Assembly: GCF_002775205.1 (NCBI RefSeq)
Contig: NC_036454.1
Span: 682,001-746,000, forward strand
Length of the DNA stretch: 64,000 bases
Direction of reading: 5' to 3'
Origin: Xiphophorus maculatus
Lineage: Eukaryota; Chordata; Actinopteri; Cyprinodontiformes; Poeciliidae
Shown: piece after piece, positions 51,068 through 63,500 of the stretch
Layout: every line of letters begins with the position of its first letter
Position numbering within the stretch: the stretch's first letter is position 1
Translations under genes and position numbers: made by a program
The notes under the pieces: generated by a model
What the model saw: the letters and a program-made list of their open reading frames with translations, nothing else
What the model was told of the DNA's origin: nothing
Databases searched by the model: none

Positions 51068-51570
51068 GTAAGGGCATCATAATCTCTGGTAAAATGTATT
51101 TGAGTGTGAAACATCCCTTTAATTAATGTAGAGTTAAAGGTTAATTAAAGGTTAAGGATTGTTTTCAGCTGATTTTTAGTAGGAATGGAGTTGAATGTCT
51201 AATGCACAGTGTGTGTAATCCTGTGAACTAGGCAGAGATTATAATTATGGGTGCAACAGAGTGAAATGAGACCAGAGGCTGTTAGCAGGGCCCACTCAAG
51301 CCTCCATGGGGCCATAAACAAAATCTGTTTTTGGGGCCCACTATTTCTGCTAATAATGTGGACTGCTGCAATCAACAGTTAGACAATTAGATCATTTGCA
51401 CACCTGCTATAAACATACTGTTTTGAAGCCAAAAAACCTCAAACATATAGGACCAACCAGGAGAATCAGCCCATTTAAGGTTAAAACTCAGTTTCACACA
51501 AATGCAGACATTCTACTGTAAACGTTTTGGCTGTTGAACTGGACTGTTGAAGGTCACTATGATGCTAATT
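51068..51570 (+). other. dhfr 3' flank or intron 5
   Basis: No exon recognised. About 51270-51380 (GGGCCCACTCAAGCCTCCAT) looks like hAT-type repeat text. Confidence 0.5.
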
Positions 51571-53349
51571 GGGGCCTGCCATGCAAAGCAATGGCAGGAA
51601 CCTATTGCTATTCTCCCAATTCTTTATTTTTCATCCGTAACCGTTAATGCGGCTCATACCGCTGGGTGCACACCTACAAATGAGGTATCAAAACGTGCAG
51701 AAAATTCACGCCATTGGAGCTATTACTTTTGGTGGGATTTGGGCTTAACGTGGCGACATAATTCGCAAAAAACTACGAAAAAAACCCCATTATAAGTCAA
51801 TGGGAAAAATCCTAGAAATACCCTATTTTTGAGGATTTTCTGTGTCGTCACAAATTCACCTAGAAATGCCATTCAAATTTCATTTTGTAGATACGTCTGT
51901 GATCTCTTCGAAAGTGAAGACGGCTCGTCGATACCAGTTACGGTTTGTCCACAATTTGTCTCTAAGCGACCCAAAGTTTCTCATTTTTCCGAAAATTAGA
52001 GTGAGAGCCGATCTCGGCTAGAGTGAGAAATGAACAGGTTTTTTGAGCCCAAAATAATTTTGAAATCGCCATCACGCCCACAAATATCGCACGATTGGTA
52101 TCAAAATCGGTCCTCACATTGATACGCATGTCTGCTCCGGTAAAATGTTTTCGAAATTTATCTAGACCGTACGGTTTTCTGTCACGGTGCTTCAGAGCAA
52201 AGTCATGCGACAGGATTTTCTAGGCTGTCTCAGGCTCTGTCACTAACAGTTCACACCTTGGTGAGAAACTTATTTAACATAGCAACGGAACTCAAGAGGC
52301 TATTGGCTGCTGATTAGGACTACAAATACGCATCACTGTAGTTCTAACTATAGTGGAACCCTCAGTTGAAACAGATCAGGACTGAACTGGCCTTTAGAAC
52401 TACTTGCTGCTATGGGCTGTATATAACTGATTTAACTCAGTAACTGTTACACATGGGATTAGTTTGGAACTTTAAAATTAAGCATAATAATAATTTCAAA
52501 ATAAAAGCCTTGAATATTTTTAAATCAGATATTTGCTCTGTTGGGCAATATATAACTAACTGATTTAACCCAATGACTGTTATACATGGGATTAGTTTGG
52601 CCCTTTGAAATGAAGTTTAACAAAAATTCCAAAATAAAAGCCTTGAATATTTTTACATGACATAATTGCTCTTTTTGCCTTTATTTGACTTTTTCATCCA
52701 AAGCACTGTTACACATAGTATTAGTTTGGCCTTTTGAAATGAAGCTTAACAAAAATTTCAAAATAAAAGCCTTGAATATTTTTACATCATGTAATTGCTC
52801 TTTTTGACTTTATTTGACTTTTTCATCCAAAGCACTGTTACACATGGTATTAGTTTGGCCCTTTGAAATGAAGCATCCTGCAAATTTCAAAATAAAAGCC
52901 TTGAATATTTTTACATGACGTAATTGCTCTTTTTGGCTTTATTTGACTTTTTCATCCAAAGCACTGATAAACATAGGATTAGTTTGGCGCTTTGAAATGA
53001 AGCTTAACAAACATTTCAAAATAAAAGCCTTTAATATTTTTACATCAACTACTTGTGTTTTGAGCATTATATAACTATTTTAACCCAAGGACTATTACGC
53101 ATGGGATTAGTTTGACCCTTTGAAATGAAGTTTAACAAAACTTCCAAAATAAAAGCCTTGACAACATTTTCAATCATACTGAATGGTGCACGTCCACCTT
53201 ACTTAACGTTCTTGTGATTCTCCACATGCTATTGATTACGTTGCAGCGTTCTTTAGCATCGATGCCAATTTGTAGCATGACAACGGCGGGCCCAAACCGA
53301 CGGGCACGCCTTGGCAGGCCCCGGCTAAATTTCTTCCGAAATTTTCTAG
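51571..53349 (+). mobile_element. Helentron-like non-autonomous element, copy 1
   Basis: Starts GGGGCCTGCCATGCAAAGCA with a short stem CCTGCCAT...ATGGCAGG. Near the end TTGGCAGGCCCC mirrors the start; then a terminal stem AAATTTC-TTCC-GAAATTT and CTAG, followed by T. Contains no long coding frame but an array of about six 129-bp units. Subterminal inverted repeats, a 3' stem-loop and an internal array are features described for Helentron/DINE-1-type rolling-circle elements; the class is my inference. Confidence 0.6.
52440..53165 (+). repeat. 129-bp tandem array, ~6 units
   Basis: GGGATTAGTTTGG-type words recur near 52457, 52582, 52722, 52850, 52978 and 53106. Each unit includes AAAATAAAAGCCTTGAATAT. 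Confidence 0.85.
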
Positions 53350-53439
53350 TTTTATATTAGCAGCTCCACAAATCTTTTTGGTAAACATTACATTAGCAAG
53401 AGACATGAAAACATACCTTCATCTTCATCACACCTTTTT

Positions 53440-55472
53440 GGGGCCTGCCATGCAAAGCAATGGCAGGAACCTATTGCTATTCTCCCAATTCTTTATTTTT
53501 CATCCGTAACCGTTAATGCGGCTCATACCGCTGCGTGCACACCTACAAATGAGGTATCAAAACGTGCAGAAAATTCACGCCATTGGAGCTATTACTTTTG
53601 GTGGGATTCGGGCTTAACGTGGCGACATAATTCGCAAAAAACTACGAAAAAAAACCCATTATAAGTCAATGGGAAAAATCCTTCAAATACCCTATTTTTG
53701 AGGATTTTCTGTGTCGTCACGAATTCACGTAGAAATGCCATTCAAATTTCATTTTGTAGATATGTCTGTGATCTCTTCGAAAGTGAAGACGGCTCGTCGA
53801 TACCAATTACGGTTTGTCCACAATTTGTCTCTAAGCGACCCAAAGTTTCTCATTTTTCCTAAAATTAGAGTGCGTCTCTGGCTGATTAGAGTGAGAAATG
53901 AAGACAACTTTTTCACCCCAAATCATTTTTGAAATCGCCATCACGCCCACAAATATCGCACGATTGGTATCAAAATCGGTCCTGACATTGATACGCATGT
54001 CTGCTCCGGTAAAATGTTTTCAAAATTTATCTAGACCATACGGTTTTCTGTCACGGTGCTTCAGAGCAAAGTCATGCCACAAGATTTTCTGAGGCTCTCA
54101 GGCTCTTTCACTAACAGTTCGCACCTTGGTGTGAAACTTATTTAACATAGCAACGGAACTCAAGAGGCTATTGGCTGCTGATTAGGACTACAAATACGCA
54201 TCACTGTAGTTCTAACTATAGTGGAACGCTCAGTTGAAACAGATCAGGACTGAACTGGCCTTTAGAACTACTTGCTGCTATGGGCTGTATATAACTGATT
54301 TAACTCAGTAACTGTTACACATGGGATTAGTTTGGAACTTTAAAATGACGCATAATAATAATAATTTCAAAATAAAAGCCTTGAATATTTTTAAATCAGA
54401 TATTTGCTCTGTTGAGCAATATATAACTGATTTAACCCAATGACTGTTATACATGGGATTAGTTTGGACCTTTGAAATGAAGTTTAACAAAAATTCCAAA
54501 ATAAAAGCCTTGAATATTTTTACATGACGTAATTGCTCTTTTTGGCTTTATTTGACTTTTTCATCCAAAGCACTGTTACACATGGTATTACTTTGGCCCT
54601 TTGAAATGAAGCATACTGAAAATTTCAAAATAAAAGCCTTGAGAATTTTTACATGAGATTATTGCTGTTTTGAGCACTATATAACTGATTTTATCCAATG
54701 ACTGTTATTCATGGGATTAGGTTGGCCCTTTGAAATGAAGTTTAACAAAAATTCCAAAATAAAAGCCTTTAATATTTTTACATCAACTACTTGCGTTTTC
54801 AGCATTATATAACTGATTTAACCCAATGACTATTACATATGGGATTAGGTTGGCCCTTTGAAATGAAGTTTAACAAAAATTCCAAAATAAAAGCCTTGAA
54901 TATTTTTACATCATGTAATTGCTCTTTTTGGCTTTATTTGACTTTTTCATCCAAAGCACTGTTACACATGGTATTAGTTTGGCCCTTTGAAATGAAGCAT
55001 ACTGAAAATTTCAAATTAAAAGCCTTGACAATTTTACATCAGGTATTTGCTCTTTTGGGCATTATGTGATTTTTTTATCCAAAGCACTGATAAACATAGG
55101 ATTAGTTTGGCGCTTTAAAATGAAGCTTAACAAACATTTCAAAATGAAAGCCTTTAATATTTTTACATCAACTACTTGTGTTTTGAGCATTATATAACTA
55201 TTTTAACCCAAGGACTATTACGCATGGGATTAGTTTGGCCCTTTGAAATGAAGTTTAACCAAACTTCCAAAATAAAAGCCTTGACAAAATTTTAAATCAT
55301 ACTGAATGGTGCACGTCCACCTTACTTAACGTTCTTGTGATTCTCCACATGCTATTGATTACGTTGCGGCGTTCTTTAGCATCGATGCTAATTTGTAGCA
55401 TGACAACGCCGGGCCCAAACCGACGGGCACGCCTTGGCAGGCCCCGGCTAAATTTCTTCAGAAATTTTCTAG
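53440..55472 (+). mobile_element. Helentron-like non-autonomous element, copy 2
   Basis: Same start, end and internal order as copy 1, in the same direction, with few differences apart from array length (2033 against 1779 bp). Ends AAATTTC-TTCA-GAAATTT-TCTAG. Only 90 bp of unrelated sequence separates the copies. Confidence 0.6.
54305..55285 (+). repeat. 129-bp tandem array, ~8 units
   Basis: The same unit as at 52440. Recurrences near 54323, 54448, 54585, 54716, 54842, 54974, 55101 and 55228. Two more units than copy 1 account for the 254-bp size difference. Confidence 0.85.
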
Positions 55473-55487
55473 TTTTTTCTGTTCTTT

Positions 55488-57210
55488 TATTTTCTTTTGA
55501 AATCTGATATATTTTCACTTTTAGGAAGGATTTCCACTCTCAGCATGTATTTGAACTTCTCTCTTTTATTTACTTCAGCGCAGCTCACAGTTTTTAACTA
55601 ATTCTGTAGCTTTCTGTGTACTTCTAAATCTGCTCCTTAGTTGCATCTTTTTGGCCCCTTCTACTGCCTCTAGTGGCGTGTGGGTGGTAACACAACTAAT
55701 TTAATTACATTACTAAATCAGAATACCACAAAGTCTTTATTATTTATTATTAATTCTGGCTTTACTGGAACCGTAAAATATAAATTGAAACTGTGGCAAT
55801 TTTTAAATTCCTTGTGCCATTCCTGGACAGTCAGCTCAACTTTGCTAAAAACCCTGTTTCTTTTAAGAACTGTTAAACTTGATCTAGTGATCTTGGGGTT
55901 ACCCAACTTGAGGTTGTGTAACCTCCATCTTGTTTTTTGCCAGTTTGAGCCTCTGAGCTCATGAAGGTGTTACAGTGTTCCTCTGGCAACTAAGAACATC
56001 TATTAAAAGTCATTTATTGATGGTGCAATAATTATTCTTAACCAAACTAAATGATAGCATTTACCTATGGCTAAGTGTTTTGCTCTATTCACAAATTGTT
56101 GATAATGTGATTCTATGAATATGATTTGTTGTTTTAGAGTTGAAGGAAAATTACCACGTTGATAGACTAAATAGTTTCATCTTATTTTGTCCTATATATA
56201 AGACTGTACCAACAAAAAGTCTCTCAGAATAATATACATGGCTCCGTAAAAACAAAAATATAAATTTTTGCTTGTATCTGCTTAACAACCCTGGTTGTAA
56301 CGACCTGATTTATTATTCTTCTGTACCTAATTCATTTGTTTATTGACTATTGTTCTATTGGATTTCTTATATATATATATTGCAAATGGATTTTTTATCA
56401 TAGTCGATCATGTTGTATTTCATGTCTCCTTATTTCTTTTGTTCCTATAATAATTGATGGATATATATACAGTACAGACCAAAAGTTTGGACCCACCTTC
56501 TAATTCAATGGGTTTTCTTTATTTTCATGACTATATATAAGGCAAGAAATCCCACTTATTAACCTGACAGGGCAGGTTGACCTATGAAGTGAAAACCATT
56601 TCAGGTGACGACCTCTTGAAGCTCATCAAGAAAATGCAGAGTGTGTGCAAAGCAGTAATCACAGCAAAAGGTTGCTACTTTGAAGAAACTAGAATATAAG
56701 GGCTATTTTCAGTTGTTTTACACTTTTTTGTTTAGTGCATATTTCCACATGTGTTATTCATAGTTTTGATGCCTTCAGTGTGAATCTACAATGTCAATAG
56801 TGATGAAAATAAAGGAAACCCATTGAATTAAAAGGTGTGTCCAAACTTTTGGTCTGTACTGTAGATATAATTTATATTGTATAAAAGTATTGTTTATGTC
56901 ATTTAATTAGCTCTACATCCTTAAGGAAATGAAAAAATATGGTGTTTTATGAGATAATTTATCTTTAACGGTGCCAGAAATGCCAAAATTAATAATAAAT
57001 AATTAAGAATTTGTGGTATTCTGATTTAGTAATGTAGTTAAATTAGTTGTGTTACCACCCCCACGCCACTAGAGGCAGTAGTTGGGCTACAGAATTAGTT
57101 AAAAACTATGAACTGCGCTGAAGTAAATAAAAGAGAGAAGTTCAAATACATGCTGAGAGTAGAAATCCTTCCTAAAAGTGAAAATATATCAGATTTCAAA
57201 AGAAAATAAA
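55488..57210. mobile_element. 1.7-kb element with ~250-bp inverted ends
   Basis: 55488-55760 (TTTATTTTCTTTTGAAATCT; CAGCATGTATTTGAACTTCT; GCCTCTAGTGGCGTG) matches the reverse complement of about 56965-57210 almost perfectly. The left arm has an extra ~50 bp near 55613-55662. The ends could be long terminal inverted repeats of a foldback-type transposon, or two opposed copies. A separate MITE is nested inside. Confidence 0.75.
56470..56861. mobile_element. 392-bp Tc1/mariner-type MITE
   Basis: Flanked by TA (56468-56469, 56862-56863). Ends CAGTACAGACCAAAAGTTTG are exact inverted repeats. Interior has ACCTTCTAATTCAATGGGTT and its inverted counterpart near 56820. Confidence 0.9.
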
Positions 57211-58039
57211 AATGGGAGACTCCGGATAATATAGGAAATAGCGCCCCCATCACTTCTGGAGAGCAATGGTCCCATTTCCAAATAAGGTATGAGACTGACT
57301 GTGGTCCGTCCCTGCCCGTTTCTGTTTGCTGCAGCGAGGTCCTTCTCCCCTAGTGGCCCTGGGGCCTTTATCAGCCACTTAGTTTCCTTAAGCCTGGGGC
57401 AGATAATATTGATGAAAGTGCCAGGATTTTTTGTTCCGATTTGTAAAACTGCGCCATTATTAATAATCAATATTTATTTCCATCCTGTTGTCATTTGTGT
57501 CTGCAGAGGAAGTGGAAGGGGTCGGCCATGTGGTATTTGTTTAGTCATGTGACAGATATTGAAAGGCTATCTATCATCAGTTAATATTGATTATTGGCCA
57601 TAACAGCAACATTAATATTGGATAGCAATCTCAAACTAAATGTTCATATTGATGCATCTCTAGTGGAACTGGCTGATCATGTGAGAGGTGGAGGTGAATA
57701 TGACGGCAAATTAGAGCATGAGGTCAGGTGTTAAATGGTAGGAGCCTGATATTAGGAGCCTGTATTTGGGAACAAACTGGTCCATCATATGAGCAGCAGG
57801 GCCAACAATATATCATCACCACAATATTGATATCTTAGAGGCTTGTTTGGACTTCATTAATAATAATTAGGACTGGGCAATAAAACAATTTTATCGATTA
57901 TTTGAATTTGCTGTATAAAATGTCACTTTTGGATATCTGGAATTTTTTTTTTTTCACCATTGCGCACCCGGGGTTTCCATTGTTCAGTGATATCTGCTCA
58001 CTCAGGGCCTTTTATCTTGGTTTCCAGGCATGTTTGACA
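57211..58039. other. intergenic DNA with repeat scraps
   Basis: 57555-57662 ends like the AGGGATGCAC repeat family (GATGCATCTCTAG). The ORF 57289-57552 has an antisense rival over the same bases and no family signal. No gene supported. Confidence 0.5.
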
Positions 58040-59213
58040 GCTTATGTTTATTTGGACTTTGAATTCAGGTCAACTCCCAGAAGAGATGATTGATAAAATT
58101 CTTGGTTCCTCTGTTACTTTTTATCAATCTTCTCTTAGGAATCTTGGTGTCATTTTTGACAGTTGTCTTAAATTGGATAAGCAGGTGAGCTCTGTTGTGA
58201 AATCAAGCTTTTTTCATTTGCGCCTTCTAGCTTCTGTCTTAACCCTCTATGGCATGGCGTTGCCCTCAGGCAACAAACCACATAGCTGTACCTCACATTG
58301 CTCCTTTATTTTATTTTTTGGGGGGCATGATTTTTGACATATTTTTGTCCAAAAAATAGTTCTTTTATGAATATAGTTTTTGTTTGATTTGTATTTCATT
58401 TCTCATAATCAGTGTAGACAATCTTGGTGTTCTAGACCAATGTTACCCTGAGGCAACAAACCCAAATCTGGTTCCAGGAGGTGTCAGAGTCCGATTTTAT
58501 GATTGACATGTAATTAGGGACCACCAAGCTCCCAAAGAATGCAGGAAAATATTTCTTCCCCACAAAAATAAAAAGTCATGCCATAGAGGGTTAAAGACTT
58601 TGAGAAGCTTATCCATGCCTTCATCACTACACGTTTAGACTATTGCAACTCATTTTATAAAAATATGGACCAATCTTCTTTACAGTGTCTCCAGATGACT
58701 CAAAATTCCGCAGCTAGACTCTTAACTGGACCCTGGAAATGAGAGCACATAACACCAGTATTGGCTTCTCTTCATTGGCTGCCAGTTTATCGGATTGATT
58801 GATCTAAAGCGTTAATTGGTTTTTAACGCTTTAGATGGCTTAGCCCCAGCTTATCTTTAAGACCTTCTTCATAACCATTTCATTTCTAGAACCCATTGAT
58901 CAAATGATAAATTTCTCTTACATATTCCCAGAACCAGACTGAAAAGAAGAGGAGACCAGGCACTGCTCCTAGTCTGTGGAACAACTTGCCTTTTAACATT
59001 AGATCTGCCCACAGTCTGGAACACTTTAAATCACTCCTTAAAACTTATTTTTATTCTTTAGCTTTTCCATAAGACCTGACATTGTAATTTACTTGCCTTG
59101 TCTGTTTTAATTTGTGTTTTATTCTTATGTGTTTTGTCTGCGTTTTATGAATACTGTACAGCACTTTGGTGTAGTTAATATCTGTTTTTAAAATGCTTTT
59201 TAAATAAAATTGA
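58040..59213 (+). mobile_element. L2-like LINE 3' part, decayed and interrupted
   Basis: Encodes SLRNLGVIFDSCLKLDKQV and LRLLASVL, then, after an insertion, KDFEKLIHAFITTRLDYCNS. Further broken RT text follows, with several stops (near 58737, 58800). Ends near AAATAAAATTGAGATTGAC. Dead. Confidence 0.8.
58243..58590. mobile_element. 348-bp piggyBac-type MITE
   Basis: Flanked by TTAA on both sides (58239-58242, 58591-58594), with perfect 14-bp ends CCCTCTATGGCATG / CATGCCATAGAGGG. The TTAA duplication and CCC start define piggyBac-type insertion. It interrupts the L2 frame at LLASVL/KDFEK. Confidence 0.92.
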
Positions 59214-60035
59214 GATTGACATAAAAGTTAAGGTAATTTTATCTATATTACACATTTTCAGCAACAAGGCAATTCAAAGTTATTTACATGAGTTAAAGTA
59301 ATAAGTACTCCACAGTTTATAAAGTATATAAACTAGATGCTCCTCTTCTGGGTTGCTAGGCAAGAATAAGTATGCCATAATTTATAACTCTAACCCTAAT
59401 TTATAAAGTAGAAGCAGTTTCTCTGGATAAATTAATAGGAGTTTTTCTTCTATAATCTTAAAAAGTATAAAGCAATGTATTGGTCTAAAGCAATGATTAC
59501 TCCACAATTTCTAAAAATAATAATAAACTAGACAGACAGGGCAAAGAAATGACACATTAAGAAAAATAGCACGTGTAGCAACATTCAGATAATACACAAT
59601 AAAGACATGAGCCAGCGAAGGCAGTGAAGTCAGGGAGTGTGTATCTGTAACCATGAGGATGTACATGCAGTTTGACTGTGAATTCCATTAGAGCCTGCTC
59701 TCCCATGCAAACAGTTTCTGATAAAGGTGATATTATCTCAGAGCAAGTCCTTCAGGGGGTAGGAGATGGGAAAGAGCGGCTTGTTTACATATCCTCTGGG
59801 AGATTAGAGATAGCCAGCCAGCGGAGGCAGACACAGGGGAGATAAGATAATTGAGATAAGAATATTCTTTAGTTCGGACAGATTTTCAATCTGTCCTAAA
59901 CTCTCCCGGTGCATCTTTATTAATTCCAATCATTCCGATTAAAATGGCCTTTCCCGCCGGGCCGGACTTGCAAATTCTCCCAGATCAATTCCAACCCACT
60001 GGTGAGCTCCAGTACCTCCGGCCGGGCTGCAAATC
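59214..60035. other. repeat-like DNA, not classified
   Basis: A reversed L2-tail scrap lies near 59260-59290 (TTTTCAGCAACAAGGCAATT). From about 59850 the text becomes GC-richer and may belong with the next feature. Confidence 0.4.
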
Positions 60036-60395
60036 TCAGCAAGAATTGCATCCGGTTTGCTGTGGTCCCACAGCATTCACAATGTTCACCAGAAGGCCCA
60101 ATCCATCACACTGATCAGGCAGCTTGACTAGTGTCGAAACAGCTGCCGACGTCTTCTGAATTTGTCGATATGCCAGGTATCTGCCAGCAGAAATCCCGTT
60201 GTCATGAAATAAACACAGATTCTCCACGTCTTCCAGGTGTAACCTGGACAGACAAAAAATTTTGTAGACATCCCAAGAGTCCAAAATGTATCCCGCTGGG
60301 TGAGTTCCAGCAGGACACGCGGGCTCTCCTTTGTCCAGTCTTCTCGTTGAGAAAATTTGATCAATTACATTGAGAGACCAGCTGACCAGATCCAT
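60036..60395 (-). CDS. small ORF of unknown repeat, function unknown
   Basis: 119 codons, starting MDLVSWSLNVIDQIFSTRR, with LCLFHDNGISAGRYLAYRQI and ending at a stop at 60036-60038. No known domain recognised. It lies between an L2 and an L1 and next to a common fish repeat end (60440-60552), so it is probably part of a mobile element rather than a host gene. Two other frames over the same bases are also open, which weakens the call. Confidence 0.3.
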   Translation of the reverse strand: MDLVSWSLNVIDQIFSTRRLDKGEPACPAGTHPAGYILDSWDVYKIFCLSRLHLEDVENLCLFHDNGISAGRYLAYRQIQKTSAAVSTLVKLPDQCDGLGLLVNIVNAVGPQQTGCNSC

Positions 60396-60439
60396 AATTT
60401 GTAGATGAATTAGATAAAATTAAGTTTTGTCGTTTGTAA

Positions 60440-60552
60440 TTGTTGACTTTACAATGATTGCTGTAAAGTGAATAACACAACACAAGTGCTACATGTTCAT
60501 CCAGGAGGAGTGAATGCTGCTAGTCGATGATGCTATCTGTTGGCTTTCCTTA
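60440..60552 (+). mobile_element. 3' end of teleost interspersed repeat
   Basis: GATTGCTGTAAAGTGAATAA, then AGGAGGAGTGAATGCTGCTA. Matches 46905-46985. The L1 poly-T begins right behind it. Confidence 0.55.
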
Positions 60553-60559
60553 GACAGAA

Positions 60560-63500
60560 ACTTTTTTTTTTATATATATATATTTATTTATGATTTTCAA
60601 GAATAAACAGGCAAATTAGAGGACAAAACAACAAGGATAAAAAAAAAAAAAACTAACCAGAATCATCAAAACAAAAACCCACAGAACAGAACAATCAAAA
60701 CACTGTCAGCTAACAAAGGGTCTGATAAGAGGATAAAATGCACGTCAGATTGTAGAGTGTTATCGAGCATGAGACAGAGTCCAAGAGAGTAAGAGACATT
60801 TCTGAGGACATTGAAACAAACAGCCCACCATGGAATATGGAATAACAAGAAAAGATGAGCACAAGTTATAATCACAATAAACATGACGAAACGGTAAATG
60901 AGTAAAATAAATTATTAGAAAATACAGGTCCAGATGTAAACGACAGTTATTTTAGCCTATTATTTTGTATGTATCTATTGAAAGGACCCCACACATCCAG
61001 GAACTTCTGATGATTGTCAGACAAAGAGTATCGAATCTCCTCAAGATAGATACAGGACACCATATCATTAAGCCATTTCTTAAAACAAGGCGGGGTAGAG
61101 GATTTCCATTCCCGTAGAATAACCTGCTTTGCTACCACTAAACCAAACATTAGAGACTGTTGTAGGGACATGGGAAGAGCAAGAGAGGATTTAGAGCAAC
61201 CCAAAATGATCAAATGCCTATCCGGACATAGAGGCTTGCCATAAGCATTGCTATAAAATTCAAAAATCTTGCACCAGAAGTCCATTAGTTTAGGACAGGA
61301 GCAAAACATGTGACCCAGAGACCCATCATCTAATTTACATTTGTCGCATTTTGGTGAGACGCAGGGGAATAGCCTATTGAGTTTAGTTTTAGAAAAGTGC
61401 AGCCGATGGATAACTTTGAATTGAATAAGTTGCAGTCTAGAGTTAATGGAGCAGGTCTTGATTCTTGAAAGAGACAAATCCCATTGCTCATCCGAAATCT
61501 CACCAAGTAGATCAGAAGCCCAGGCCTCTTTTATATGCCTAGTAGATGGGGATGAACTGAAAAGATTAACAAACTGAGAAATTAGGTTTTTAGAGGTAGA
61601 GGGCTTTCTTATAAGCTCGTAGAAACTATGCTGTGCCAGTAAGGTTTCATAGTGGGGGAGGTGCTGTTTTACAAAGTTCCGAGCTTGCAAGTACCTGAAA
61701 AAATGGCTAGAAGGAAGACCAAATTTTGATTGTAGTTGCGTGAAGGAAGCAAAGTGATTATTAATGTATAAATCCTTAACAGCAACTATCCCCTTATTTA
61801 ACCAGTGCTTAAAAACTACATCCATATTACCTGGCTTAAATGCTGAATTCTGACAAATCGGGGCATAGATGGACAAGCCAGGGAGATTCAATACATTCTT
61901 TAACTGCTTCAGAATCCTGAGTGAATTTCTTAGTATAAAATTATCCTTCAGCAACTGAAAGGACAAAGAAGGATTGGAAAACAATACTGCAGCTGAGGAA
62001 GAAGAAGTAAGCTCTAATAACGCAAGGTTTTCGTTCAATGGCCATTTGGGTAGTAGCGAGTCAACCACCTCACCCCTCGAACAGAACTGAGTCCAGAAAA
62101 CCCAGGATCTGGCATTACACGCCCAGTAATAGTATCGAAAAACAGGAAGGCCTAGGCCCCCCTCCGCAGTAGGTTTCTGTAGGTGAGACTTTGATATTCG
62201 AGGGTGCTTACCAGCCCAGACAAAAGGGATTATAAAAGAGTCTATCATCTTAAAAAAGGAAGCAGTGAGATAAATGGGTATATTTTGAAAAAGATAGGTA
62301 AATTTCGGAAGGAGCACCATCTTGACAACATTGATGCGACCAATCAATGAAAGAGGAAGGTGCCTCCACATGTCAGCCATGGATTTAATTTTGTTGATTA
62401 AATCCAAAAAAATATATTTAAAAAGGAGTTTAGGGTCTCTTGAGATATTTATCCCCAGATACTCGAAATGACTAGTGGAAACTTTGAATGGCAGATTGCT
62501 AAGAAAAGCAGCGTTCAGACCATTTGAAAGAGGCATAAAAAGACTTTTATCCCAATTAATAGTAAAACCGGAAAGCTTGCCAAATTTATTTATAAGTGTA
62601 AGAAGTGGAGAAAGAGAGACTGTAACGTCTGAAAGGGTCAGGATAACATCGTCTGCATACAGGCCAATGGGACTATCTGTAGCATAGTCTGAAATGCCAG
62701 TGATCGATGGATGGTTCCTGATGGAAATAGCAAGGGGTTCCATGGCCAATGCAAATAGCAACGGAGAAAGACAACACCCCTGTCTGGTTCCGCGATGCAA
62801 TAAAAAAGAAGCAGACCTGTCGTGATTAGTCAGAACTGAGGATCTTGGCTGAGCGTAAAGCATTTTTAGTAAAGTCATAAATTTATCGCCAAAGCCAAAT
62901 TTTTGGAGAACCAAAAACAAATAGTCCCATTCAATTTGGTCGAATGCCTGTTGAGCATCTAATGAAATAACTGCGGAGGCAGGAAGGTTGGACTGGTACA
63001 TAACACTTAAGAGTCGACGAGTGTTTGAAAAGGAATACCTGTTGGGGATAAAGCCAGTCTGGTTGGGATGGATCAGATGAGCTATGCATTTATTTAAACG
63101 AGTAGCTAGTACTTTGGCTACTATTTTTTGGTCACCATTTAGTAAGCTTAAAGGACGGTATGAGGCAACATTAGAGCAATCCCTGCCCTTCTTCAGGAGA
63201 AGACAGATATGAGCATCATACAAACTCTGGGGAAACACTCCCTCCACCACAGAAGAGTTCACCATATGCAGAAGAAGAGGGGCAACCAGATCCAAATAAC
63301 ATTTATAGAAATCTATTCCAAACCCATCCGGACCACAAGCCTTACCAGGAGATAAAGAGTGTATCGCGGATTTAATTTCTTCAATAGTAAAACTAGAGTC
63401 TAGGTGTGCCCTGGCGGATTCATCCAGGACAGGTACATTTAAATTGTTTAGAAAGACTTTAATATCCGTGCTGGTAGCACTACTCTTGGAGGTGTATAAA

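Noticed and set aside
52440-55285. CRISPR-like array
   Set aside because: Repeats of 129 bp without unique spacers, inside eukaryotic mobile elements.
55500-55560. Possible last dhfr exon after CTTTTAG at about 55524
   Set aside because: The following bases do not encode the expected Dhfr C-terminus, and the same text recurs inverted near 57180 as part of a repeat.
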